Notes under the pieces: generated by a model
What the model was told of the DNA's origin: nothing
Databases searched by the model: none
Seen by the model: the letters and a program-made list of their open reading frames with translations, nothing else
Position numbers and translations under genes: made by a program
Assembly (NCBI GenBank): GCA_020054355.1
Contig: JAGVLI010000131.1
Coordinates: 1 to 5,925 of the forward strand
Origin: Planctomycetales bacterium
GTDB lineage: Bacteria > Planctomycetota > Planctomycetia > Gemmatales > Gemmataceae
Direction of reading: 5' to 3'
DNA length: 5,925 nucleotides
Shown here: positions 1 to 5,292 of the stretch, one piece after another
How positions within the stretch are numbered: position 1 is the stretch's first letter
Layout: each line of letters begins with the position of its first letter

Positions 1-205
1 CGGCAAGCAGCGCGAGTGGGTGTTCAGCCAGCTGGGCAAGCAACGCTGCGTGCGCGACTCGCGCTGGAAGCTGCACGGCGACGGCCGGCTCTACGATATG
101 GAGCAGGACTTCTTCGAGAAGAACGACCTGGCCGCCAGCCAAGACCCCGCAGCGATTGCGGCCCGCAAGCGCTTGCAGCCGGTACTGGACAAGCTGAAGC
201 CGTGA
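1..205 (+). CDS. Sulfatase (arylsulfatase A-like), C-terminal fragment
   Basis: About 67 C-terminal residues are visible, read in frame from base 2 to the TGA at 203-205; the gene begins upstream of the window. The segment carries the usual sulfatase tail: a V-R-D-S-R-W-K-L strand, then G-R-L-Y-D-M, then an acidic stretch with E-K-N-D-L-A, matching the family pattern R-x-x-x-W-K-L...L-Y-D-L...D-P-x-E-x-x-N-L. It ends in a charged helix (A-A-R-K-R-L-Q-P-V-L-D-K-L). Family members hydrolyse sulfate esters, usually of polysaccharides, and are normally exported. The catalytic Cys/Ser-x-Pro-x-Arg site lies in the missing N-terminal part, so activity and substrate cannot be judged here. Planctomycetes carry many such genes. 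The gene converges on the MFS transporter gene, with a large palindrome between them. Confidence 0.85.
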   Translation, partial: GKQREWVFSQLGKQRCVRDSRWKLHGDGRLYDMEQDFFEKNDLAASQDPAAIAARKRLQPVLDKLKP

Positions 206-226
206 ATGGCTGACTCCGAGGGCCGG

Positions 227-278
227 TAGGGTCCGCTGTGCGGACCATTCAGAGCAATGGTCCGCACAGCGGACCCTA
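227..278. repeat. Nested perfect palindrome (REP/BIME-like intergenic element or bidirectional terminator)
   Basis: Left arm 227-249 and right arm 256-278 are perfect 23-bp inverted repeats around a 6-base loop (cagagc, 250-255). Each arm contains a smaller palindrome: gtccgc-tgt-gcggac at 231-245 and gtccgc-aca-gcggac at 260-274. The element can therefore fold as one long stem or as two short hairpins (a cruciform-like alternative). It sits between the convergent stop codons of the sulfatase (205) and the MFS gene (297), where it could end transcription from both sides. Neither side has a clear T-tract, so the terminator role is inference. The symmetric design and intergenic position also fit a dispersed REP-like or MITE-like repeat, which one copy cannot prove. 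Confidence 0.8.
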
Positions 279-296
279 CACAATGAATGTGAACTC

Positions 297-1658
297 TTAT
301 GACTGCAATCTGGTGGGCGCGAGAGCGGTGTCGCGCTCCAGGTAGCGGGAACCCCAGAGCCAGAACAGGCCGCCGATCAGGACCATCACGGACACGACGA
401 TGAAGCTGACATCCGGATTGTAGTAGCCGGCGATGTAGCCCATCAGCGGCGGCGAGGCGACGTCGCCGAACAGATGGATGATCAGGATGTTGATGGCGAA
501 TGCCGTGGCCCGGATGGAGGGATGGGTCACGTTGGCCAGGATGGTGTTGGTCGGGCCGGTGTTGAAGAACAGGCAGAAGACCGCGAAAAAGACCCAGACC
601 CAGGCGAGCGGAAACGGGGTGTAGATCATCAGGAAGATCATCGGGAAGCCGAGCATCATGGCTGTCCCGGAAACCAGGAAGTACGAGCCGGAGAATTTCG
701 GCCGCAGCCAGTCGCCGGCCAGGCCGCCGAGCAGGGTGGCGCTGAAGCCGGCCAGGACCGTGATGCCGCCGAAGACGGTGCGCGGGCCGATATTGCCCAG
801 CGGCTGCACCTGGCGGTATTCCAGGTAGTCGGCCATCCAGTAGGCCAGGCCGCCGATGGCGAAGGTCATGGCGGTCATGCCGAGCGTATTCAGGATGTAG
901 GAAGGAGTCTGGAGCAGGGTGCGATAGTCGCTCCAGTTGACCTTCCGCGGCGGCGTCACGATGCCGTCGGCCGCGCCGGCGGATGGGTCGCGCATCAGGA
1001 AGCACCACAACCCCAGCAGAAGTCCCGGCGGCACCACCAGGAAGAACGCCCAGCGCCAGCCCAGCGCGGAATGGGCCACGCTTTCGCCCAGGGTGTAGCC
1101 CAGCGCGCCGCCCACGGGGATGGCCAGGTAGAACCAGGCCATCACCCGGCCGCGCTGCTGGATGGAGAAGAGATCGGAAATCACCGTCGGCGCCACCGGC
1201 CCATAGACCGCTTCGCCCACGCCCACCAGGCAGCGCGTGGCGAACATGCACCAGTAGGCCAGCGCCAGGTTATCGGTCCAGTGCCAGCCCGAGCCGCCGC
1301 TGGCGATGCTCCAGAGGATGACGCCGATGCCGATCAGCAGCCAGCGCGACAGGCGTTCGGCGAGCAAGCCGAAGATCGGCGCGGTCAGCATGTAGGTGAT
1401 GAGGAAGGCGGCCGACAGCCAGCCCATCATCGACTTAGCCTGGGCGACCACCGCCTTGTCGGCGCCGGGCGCGAAGGATTCGGGAAAGAGTTCCCGGCGA
1501 ATCTCCGGCTCGACGGCGGCCAGCACTTGCCGATCGATGTAGTTGAAGAGGTTGATAGCGACCAGCAGGGTGAGAGCCAGGCGCGCGCCGGGCAGCACTT
1601 GTTTCTCCGGCGCGGTCGCGGTCAGTGCCGGCGTGGTGGTGATGGCTTCGACAGTCAT
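297..1658 (-). CDS. MFS transporter, Spinster (Spns)-like
   Basis: This is a 453-aa inner-membrane transporter of the major facilitator superfamily, with about 12 hydrophobic helices from residue 27 to 436. Spinster-type marks are visible: N-Y-I-D-R-Q-V-L at 39-46 in helix 1, the motif A-like G-L-L-A-E-R-L-S-R at 97-105, G-V-G-E-A-V-Y at 146-152 following R142, then A-P-T-V-I-S-D-L-F (156-164), P-V-G-G-A-L-G-Y (181-188), and a late H-L-F-G-D-V-A-S-P-P-L-M-G (395-407). Length is normal for the family. Bacterial relatives are proton-coupled, but the substrate cannot be predicted from sequence. The start is the ATG at 1656-1658, because AGGAGG stands 6 bases before it; a frame opening 20 codons further upstream would have an untypical N-terminus running through this Shine-Dalgarno sequence. 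The convergent sulfatase is not evidence of shared function. Confidence 0.93.
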   Translation of the reverse strand: MTVEAITTTPALTATAPEKQVLPGARLALTLLVAINLFNYIDRQVLAAVEPEIRRELFPESFAPGADKAVVAQAKSMMGWLSAAFLITYMLTAPIFGLLAERLSRWLLIGIGVILWSIASGGSGWHWTDNLALAYWCMFATRCLVGVGEAVYGPVAPTVISDLFSIQQRGRVMAWFYLAIPVGGALGYTLGESVAHSALGWRWAFFLVVPPGLLLGLWCFLMRDPSAGAADGIVTPPRKVNWSDYRTLLQTPSYILNTLGMTAMTFAIGGLAYWMADYLEYRQVQPLGNIGPRTVFGGITVLAGFSATLLGGLAGDWLRPKFSGSYFLVSGTAMMLGFPMIFLMIYTPFPLAWVWVFFAVFCLFFNTGPTNTILANVTHPSIRATAFAINILIIHLFGDVASPPLMGYIAGYYNPDVSFIVVSVMVLIGGLFWLWGSRYLERDTALAPTRLQS

Positions 1659-1664
1659 GAACGC

Positions 1665-1671
1665 CCTCCTT
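1665..1671 (-). promoter_or_regulatory. Ribosome binding site of the MFS gene
   Basis: On the − strand the sequence reads AAGGAGG, 6 bases before the ATG at 1656-1658. This near-perfect anti-Shine-Dalgarno match fixes the start and rules out the longer frame opening at 1718. Confidence 0.8.
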
Positions 1672-1832
1672 TGCGGCTGCGCTATGATCCTGCAAGCGGG
1701 GCGGAAAGGAAAGGGCACTTATCGCGCGGGTGGGAAAAACCGGCGGCGGCAAACCCAGGAAGGTCCGGCACTGCCAGCTTGGAACCTGAATGCTGGAGCC
1801 AGGCGTGCTGGAGTAAACGGATAACGCTGGCG

Positions 1833-1889
1833 TGTGCATCTCAGCACAATCAACCCGCCTGGAGAGGGTATCTCCGGGCGGGGCTTTTT
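1833..1889 (+). terminator. Rho-independent terminator-like hairpin, best on the + strand
   Basis: A 12-bp stem (1854-1865 with 1871-1882) closes a 5-base loop (gggta, 1866-1870) and is followed by one C and five Ts (1885-1889). A small extra hairpin, tgtgc-atctca-gcaca (1833-1848), lies directly in front. On + strand RNA the single imperfect pair (1860/1876) is a U·G wobble; on the − strand it becomes an A/C mismatch and the downstream tail is only TTGATT. The structure therefore reads as a + strand terminator, although the nearest genes are on the − strand. It could still serve weakly as the terminator of the 147-aa protein gene, whose stop lies 26 bp away. Confidence 0.65.
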
Positions 1890-1908
1890 CGTGCGCGGCC
1901 GGCGGTCC

Positions 1909-2352
1909 TCACAGCATGTTGTATTCGTGCAGCACTTCCAGCAACGCGCGGTGCCGCTCCTCCGCTTGCTTTTGCAACGCAGCCTTCAGCCCCTTGACCA
2001 GACCTTCCATCAGCTTGCGGTGCTCGTCGTGGAGTTCCTTGACGTCGGCGGCGCGCAACTCGATGTCGCTCAGGGTCTTCTTCAGTTGGTCCTCGGCGCT
2101 GTCCCACTCATCCAGGAGCTTCTTGATGGCGGCTTTGGCCCGCTTCTGTTCCGCGTCCAGCTTCTTCTCGAGGTCCTTGCCCTTCTTGACGTCGCCGGGC
2201 TTGTCGCTCGACAGCAGCGTGAGAACGGGTTGGCAGTTCTTGGCATATTGCTTGGAAGCAGTGAGCCACTGGGCCGATTGCTTCTCGAACAGGGTCGCCG
2301 CATCGAGCAGCGACTTCTTGGTGGTGGCGATCGATTTGAGCATGTCAGCCAT
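1909..2352 (-). CDS. Uncharacterised 147-aa helical, coiled-coil-prone protein
   Basis: I do not recognise this family. The protein has no signal peptide or membrane helix and is rich in Lys, Glu, Ala and Leu, so it should be a cytoplasmic bundle of amphipathic helices. Residues 1-103 resemble the neighbouring 95-aa protein: F22-E23-K24-x4-W29 and P52-x-D54-V55-x-K57 match F15-E16-K17-x4-W22 and P42-x-D44-V45-x-K47, and L-K-K-T-L-S-D-I (90-97) matches V-R-K-A-L-T-D-L (80-87). Residues 104-147 form an additional charged helix absent from the neighbour. The start is the ATG at 2350-2352, with AAAGG at 2364-2368 on the − strand; the frame runs 62 codons further upstream, but that extension is Arg/Pro-rich and overlaps the end of the 95-aa gene. 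It lies 59 bp downstream of that gene, presumably in the same transcript. Confidence 0.8.
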   Translation of the reverse strand: MADMLKSIATTKKSLLDAATLFEKQSAQWLTASKQYAKNCQPVLTLLSSDKPGDVKKGKDLEKKLDAEQKRAKAAIKKLLDEWDSAEDQLKKTLSDIELRAADVKELHDEHRKLMEGLVKGLKAALQKQAEERHRALLEVLHEYNML

Positions 2353-2363
2353 GATGGAAAATA

Positions 2364-2368
2364 CCTTT
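2364..2368 (-). promoter_or_regulatory. Ribosome binding site of the 147-aa protein gene
   Basis: AAAGG on the − strand stands 11 bases before the ATG at 2350-2352. Its position between the two small genes supports the internal start over the longer frame that overlaps the preceding gene. Confidence 0.55.
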
Positions 2369-2411
2369 GCAAGTGAAATGACGACGGTGTCAACGACGGT
2401 CGGCGCGGGCC

Positions 2412-2699
2412 TCAATCGTAGTGCCCGTCGGCTTCGGACAGGTCGGTCAGCGCCTTCCGGACCTTGGCGTTCACCGCGGCGACCGTTGCTTTCAGCGTGG
2501 CCAGCGCCATCAGGGTATTGGCCATCTCGATGCGCCACTTCTCGGCCATCACGGCAATCTTGTCCACGTCGGACGGGTTGTTTTTCACGTTGATCTTGCG
2601 GATCAGGAGCTTGAACTGGAACTGCTTTTTGATCCAGTCACTCTCCGTCTTTTCGAACTGTTTTTCGAGGTCCACCAATGGCTTGGCGTGGTCGGCCAT
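2412..2699 (-). CDS. Uncharacterised 95-aa helical protein, paralogue-like partner of the 147-aa protein
   Basis: I do not recognise this family. The product is a small, soluble, mostly helical protein (M-A-D-H-A-K start) without signal peptide, cysteines or membrane segments. It has two tryptophans (W22, W55), a Lys-rich stretch (24-39), a likely turn at N40-N41-P42-S43-D44, and a long Ala/Leu/Lys helix from about 45 to 90. The F-E-K-x4-W and N-P-x-D-V-x-K landmarks are shared with the downstream 147-aa protein, which suggests tandem duplication and perhaps a hetero-oligomer. The start is the ATG at 2697-2699, because AAGGAG lies exactly 6 bases upstream; an ATG 13 codons earlier has no comparable signal. 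It is the first gene of a probable two-gene operon. Confidence 0.8.
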   Translation of the reverse strand: MADHAKPLVDLEKQFEKTESDWIKKQFQFKLLIRKINVKNNPSDVDKIAVMAEKWRIEMANTLMALATLKATVAAVNAKVRKALTDLSEADGHYD

Positions 2700-2705
2700 G
2701 AAACG

Positions 2706-2711
2706 CTCCTT
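2706..2711 (-). promoter_or_regulatory. Ribosome binding site of the 95-aa protein gene
   Basis: AAGGAG on the − strand, 6 bases before the ATG at 2697-2699. It fixes the start 13 codons inside the longest open frame. Confidence 0.7.
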
Positions 2712-2754
2712 GGAGGGGCACATCGGCAAACACGACATTTGCCAGCGTTGTGAA

Positions 2755-2781
2755 ATTAGAGTCCGAGTCGGCGGACAGCAA
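2755..2781 (-). promoter_or_regulatory. Possible sigma70-like promoter of the small-protein pair
   Basis: On the − strand TTGCTG (2776-2781) is followed after 15 bases by TCTAAT (2755-2760). The −10 differs from TATAAT by one base, but the −35 is weak and the spacing is short. The position is sensible: about 55 bp upstream of the 95-aa gene start and beyond the hairpin that follows the membrane-protein gene. Confidence 0.3.
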
Positions 2782-2788
2782 GCGCAAA

Positions 2789-2811
2789 CCCACTCCGTGG
2801 GCGTTTTTTTT
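2789..2811 (+). terminator. Short hairpin with T8 tract, terminator-like on the + strand
   Basis: cccac (2789-2793), loop tcc, gtggg (2797-2801), then CG and eight Ts (2804-2811). The stem is only 5 bp, but the T-run is the longest in the window. On the − strand the same hairpin has the A8 tract in front and only TTT behind, so it would be a poor terminator for the membrane-protein gene ending 51 bp away. As at 1854-1889, the polarity is opposite to the flanking genes. Confidence 0.45.
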
Positions 2812-2861
2812 CGGGCCGAGCAGCGATTCCAGGGCTGGCATCCGGCCGCACGGCGCGAAGC

Positions 2862-3269
2862 TCACCTCGCCAGTCCGAGAACGGCCACGGCGAACACGCC
2901 GGTCAGGTAAACGAACGCCAGCAGAAAGAGCAAATTGAATACCGGATAACGGCGTTTGGCTTCCGGATCGTAGAAGCAGAGTTGAATGGGCAAGCGCAGA
3001 CCCCAGAAGAGGGCCAGGAAGCCGCTGAGCGAGCGGCCCAGCAAGCTGCCGCCCGCCAGGTCTTCGGCGAAGCAGAAACAAAGGCCGGCGTTGGCCAGCA
3101 GCACCAGCACGATGTAGACGTTCTGGACGATGAAGATTTCCCGCACCAGCGGCGAGACCCTGGCCAGGTTTTCGCGGTAGCGCAGGAGACGCGCCGCGAA
3201 GAAGTTGGCCGAGGCGATCAGCAGCTGCACGATGCCGGCAACATAGAGCCAGGGAATCAACGTGTTCAT
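2862..3269 (-). CDS. Uncharacterised 135-aa integral membrane protein, four predicted helices
   Basis: I do not recognise a named family. Four hydrophobic segments are visible at roughly residues 5-27, 45-67, 80-99 and 108-131, which fills almost the whole chain. A basic loop R-L-L-R-Y-R-E-N-L-A-R (27-37) follows helix 1, and D-P-E-A-K-R-R (101-107) lies between helices 3 and 4; by the positive-inside rule both loops face the cytoplasm, so both termini would be outside. Polar residues sit inside the membrane parts (N22, Q49-N50, R92, Q96), and three cysteines lie in helices 2 and 3 (C64, C66, C98). There is no catalytic motif I can name. The start ATG (3267-3269) has GGAG 6 bases upstream. 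An in-frame stop of a doubtful upstream ORF directly abuts this ATG. The nearest − strand gene upstream ends at 3515, so co-transcription is uncertain. Confidence 0.8.
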   Translation of the reverse strand: MNTLIPWLYVAGIVQLLIASANFFAARLLRYRENLARVSPLVREIFIVQNVYIVLVLLANAGLCFCFAEDLAGGSLLGRSLSGFLALFWGLRLPIQLCFYDPEAKRRYPVFNLLFLLAFVYLTGVFAVAVLGLAR

Positions 3270-3434
3270 TCACCACTCCGGACGGACTCGAAGACCGGCG
3301 ACGGCCGCCGGCCCGTCAGGGAAACCGTCATGTGGCTGCCCGCGCAACCGGTTGTCGCAGCGATGGCACTGGGAATTGACGGTGGAGCAGCTGTAGGGAA
3401 GGATTGTGCGCAGCGCGGAAATGCAGGGGAGCAT

Positions 3435-3477
3435 GGAGGCGTCGGCCCGACGTGGATTCGCTCGGGCCGACGCTTCG
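3435..3477 (-). terminator. Strong inverted repeat downstream of the exported-protein gene
   Basis: A 12-bp perfect stem (3439-3450 with 3462-3473) around an 11-base loop extends by four further pairs, two of them G·U, to 3435/3477. It lies 37 bp past the stop of the 287-aa protein gene, where a terminator or mRNA-stabilising hairpin is expected. There is no T-tract on the − strand side, so simple intrinsic termination is not certain. The surrounding gap (3270-3514) holds no other well-supported feature. Confidence 0.5.
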
Positions 3478-3514
3478 ACGGCCTCCCATGGATCGTTGTT
3501 CTCGGCGCGGCTTG

Positions 3515-4378
3515 CTACCGCGCATTTTTCGGCGAAAGCTCGACAGTCGCCGGCGCCACCTTGCCGTGCGGATAGTCGGGAAAGCTCAGGGCGATCTTGA
3601 CCTTGCCAGCGCCCGCCGCAACGGGAGTTCGTGCCGTGCCGTAAAACCAGGCGTCGCCGCAGCAGCCCGCCTGGAACTCGACCGGAACGCGGACGGGTGC
3701 CTTGCCTGCCTGCTGGTGAGGGATCGACAGCTCCGCGGCCGGCAACGGCTTCTCGGCGGGACGGAGCATGGCGAAGGTGTCGGTCCCCAGGCCGGGCGTG
3801 CCCACGAAGATCGTCAGGCGGCTTTGCTCTCGGTTCTTGCCCGACGGCTGGAGGTCGCAGGCGTCGAGAGTCAGCGGCCCATTGAAATGAACGATGGGCG
3901 CGTCCTGGGCGCGGCCGGCCAGCTCCAGCTTGCCCCGGCGATAGTGCCCGGCACACTGCGCCAACCCGACGGCGCCGGCCGACTCGAACATGCTCGTGAT
4001 GCAGACGGCCCCGTCCTTCTCTTCCAGGTAAAGCTCATAAGGGGTCTTGGAGTCGGCGTTCACGACGCCGACGCGGAAGACCCGCCATACTCCACCGTTG
4101 CCGCCCCAGTCGCGGGTCTCGGACGATTTGCAGCATTCCCCCGCTTCGGTGAGGTCGCCGTTGCCGTTCCGGTCCACGTACAGCAGGTCGCCAGCCCGGA
4201 CCAGCCACACCCGCGCCTTGGCTTCCGGGCCGAAGGCCAGCAGGCCGTATTTCGGCTTGCCGCCATAGGTCGGCTCCTTGCCGACCGCGCGCTCGATCTT
4301 GGCCAGGTCGGCGGCCGGCGCCGCGAGCGCCGCTCCGAGGAGCATCAACAGGGCAGCTTGACTGCGCAACAGCTTCAT
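3515..4378 (-). CDS. Exported 287-aa protein with EF-hand-like D-x-N-x-N-G loop
   Basis: The N-terminus is a signal peptide: K2 and R5, a hydrophobic core A-A-L-L-M-L-L-G-A-A-L-A, and a probable cleavage after A-P-A (20-22). The mature part is beta-rich. L-L-Y-V-D-R-N-G-N-G-D-L-T (65-77) resembles a calcium-binding loop: D69, N71, N73, G74 and L76 fit the canonical spacing, but the residue at position 12 is Gly with Glu next to it. F-V-G-T-P-G-L-G-T-D-T-F (191-202) is a second striking segment. Cysteine pairs occur at 82-83 and 239-240. I recall uncharacterised planctomycete proteins with both segments, but no function. The start at 4376-4378 is chosen for the signal peptide and an AAAAGGA 8 bases upstream; the frame stays open 30 codons further. 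It is divergent from the Uma2 gene. Confidence 0.85.
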   Translation of the reverse strand: MKLLRSQAALLMLLGAALAAPAADLAKIERAVGKEPTYGGKPKYGLLAFGPEAKARVWLVRAGDLLYVDRNGNGDLTEAGECCKSSETRDWGGNGGVWRVFRVGVVNADSKTPYELYLEEKDGAVCITSMFESAGAVGLAQCAGHYRRGKLELAGRAQDAPIVHFNGPLTLDACDLQPSGKNREQSRLTIFVGTPGLGTDTFAMLRPAEKPLPAAELSIPHQQAGKAPVRVPVEFQAGCCGDAWFYGTARTPVAAGAGKVKIALSFPDYPHGKVAPATVELSPKNAR

Positions 4379-4386
4379 GGCAGCGG

Positions 4387-4393
4387 TCCTTTT
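4387..4393 (-). promoter_or_regulatory. Ribosome binding site of the exported 287-aa protein gene
   Basis: AAAAGGA on the − strand, 8 bases before the ATG at 4376-4378. It supports the start that places the signal peptide at the N-terminus. Confidence 0.65.
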
Positions 4394-4420
4394 CCCGTCG
4401 GGTGGGATTTCACGGATCGA

Positions 4421-4468
4421 ATCATACCGCCCCGACGGCGCAGGGCCATCGTAACAACTCTGTAACAA
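4421..4468 (-). promoter_or_regulatory. Possible regulated promoter: TATGAT −10 plus tandem 11-bp-spaced direct repeat
   Basis: On the − strand TATGAT (4421-4426) differs from the −10 consensus by one base and has no good −35. In place of the −35, starting 24 bp upstream, are two identical 7-mers TTGTTAC (+ strand gtaacaa, 4451-4457 and 4462-4468) separated by 4 bp. The repeat unit is 11 bp, one helical turn. This is the geometry of operators bound by OmpR/PhoB-type response regulators, and ctgtaaca in the second copy is similar to Pho-box half-sites. The regulator and its identity are inference. Confidence 0.35.
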
Positions 4469-4569
4469 GCGACTCGACGTGAATAGCGGACAGCTGTTAG
4501 CTGATCGATATCAACGATTCCGCGCACACGCTGCGAAGGCAACTGCCGATTCGCTCCCGGCATAATCGC

Positions 4570-4598
4570 TTGTCGGAGCGGCGGCTTTCGGGAATAAT
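4570..4598 (+). promoter_or_regulatory. Sigma70-like promoter of the Uma2 gene
   Basis: TTGTCG (4570-4575, 4 of 6 matches to TTGACA) and AATAAT (4593-4598, 5 of 6 to TATAAT) are separated by exactly 17 bases. Transcription would begin near 4605, leaving a leader of a little over 20 bases containing the AAAGGAAG ribosome binding site (4616-4623). Confidence 0.5.
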
Positions 4599-4627
4599 CG
4601 GCAGGAGTTCACCGGAAAGGAAGCAGT

Positions 4628-5290
4628 ATGAGCACAGCGACCATCGCGGAGCCTACCATCGAGACCCTGGCCGATCTGGTCCGGGGCCTGGGTGATATTC
4701 CCCTGGAACGCATTCGTTTTTGTCCATTGCCGGGCGCTGCCACCGAGGCGGACATCTTTGCACCTTCCAATCGGATGCAGCGCCATTGCGAATTGGTGGA
4801 CCGTGTGCTGGTGGAGAAACCGATGGGGTACTACGAATCCCGCTTGGCGGCAGTCCTCATCGGCTTCTTGGAAGCCTTCCTCGGACGGCACGACCTGGGG
4901 ATTGTCATCGGCGAAGGCGGTACTCTGCGGCTTGCCCCTGGTCTGATCCGCATTCCGGATGTCAGCTTTCTTTCCTGGAGCCACTTTCCGAATCGCCTGC
5001 TGCCTGCCGAGCAGATGCCCGATTTGACCCCTGACCTGGCCGTTGAAGTGCTGAGTCCCAGCAATACCCGCGCGGAGATGGCCCGCAAACGGCGGGAGTA
5101 TTTCGCGGGCGGCTGTCAGCTGGTCTGGGAAGTCGATCCCGTGGCCGTCACCGTCACGGTCTACACCGCGCCGGACCAGTCCACGGTCCTGACCGAAAAC
5201 GATAGCGTGGACGGCGGCGCGGTGCTGCCGGGTTTTTCGCTCTCCATCCGTCAGTGGTTCGCCCGCGCCGGACGGCGACAGGGTCCGTGA
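4628..5290 (+). CDS. Uma2 family endonuclease (DUF820, PD-(D/E)XK fold)
   Basis: The 220-aa product has the Uma2 layout. A variable N-terminus is followed by E-L-V-D-R-V-L-V-E-K-P (55-65, family pattern x-E-L-I-D-G-x-I), the helix Y-E-S-R-L-A-A-V-L-I-G-F, then R-I-P-D-V-S-F (108-114), P-D-L-A-V-E-V-L-S-P-S (135-145), and K-R-R-E-Y-F-A-G-G with W-E-V-D-P (154-171). D111 and E140 are the likely metal ligands and K154 a candidate catalytic lysine; all are present, so the nuclease core looks intact. Family proteins are small, highly multiplied in cyanobacteria and planctomycetes, and their biological role is poorly known. Length is typical. The start at 4628-4630 has AAAGGAAG just upstream. It appears monocistronic, and its stop lies 2 bp from the stop of the convergent FGGY kinase gene. 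Confidence 0.92.
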   Translation: MSTATIAEPTIETLADLVRGLGDIPLERIRFCPLPGAATEADIFAPSNRMQRHCELVDRVLVEKPMGYYESRLAAVLIGFLEAFLGRHDLGIVIGEGGTLRLAPGLIRIPDVSFLSWSHFPNRLLPAEQMPDLTPDLAVEVLSPSNTRAEMARKRREYFAGGCQLVWEVDPVAVTVTVYTAPDQSTVLTENDSVDGGAVLPGFSLSIRQWFARAGRRQGP

Positions 5291-5292
5291 TC

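Noticed and set aside
91..1251. A 386-aa − strand frame overlapping the sulfatase end and MFS gene
   Set aside because: It is a shifted frame of the MFS gene with an Arg/Gly/Pro/His-rich, domain-less product and no ribosome binding site.
1659..1850. A tRNA or riboswitch in the gap upstream of the MFS gene
   Set aside because: No GGTTCRA T-arm or acceptor pairing was found, and I could not recognise any known riboswitch core; only the terminator-like hairpin is supportable.
474..1997. A 507-aa open frame on the + strand
   Set aside because: It is antisense to the clear MFS gene, is compositionally odd (Gly/Arg/Gln/His-rich, no domain), and is explained by high GC at codon positions of the real gene.
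2638..3276. A 212-aa − strand frame overlapping the membrane-protein gene
   Set aside because: It is a frame-shifted reading of the four-helix protein gene that also runs into the 95-aa gene; no start signal or recognisable domain.
3295..3311. ccggcg-acggc-cgccgg hairpin upstream of the membrane-protein gene
   Set aside because: A 6-bp GC-only stem is expected by chance in DNA this GC-rich, and it has no tail or obvious role.
3404..4465. A 353-aa + strand frame opposite the exported-protein gene
   Set aside because: Its antisense partner has a signal peptide, Shine-Dalgarno sequence and a calcium-loop motif; this frame has only Arg/Gly-rich sequence.
4491..4503. cagct-gtt-agctg inverted repeat in the divergent intergenic region
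   Set aside because: Too short (5 bp) to support an operator without a second copy or conservation.
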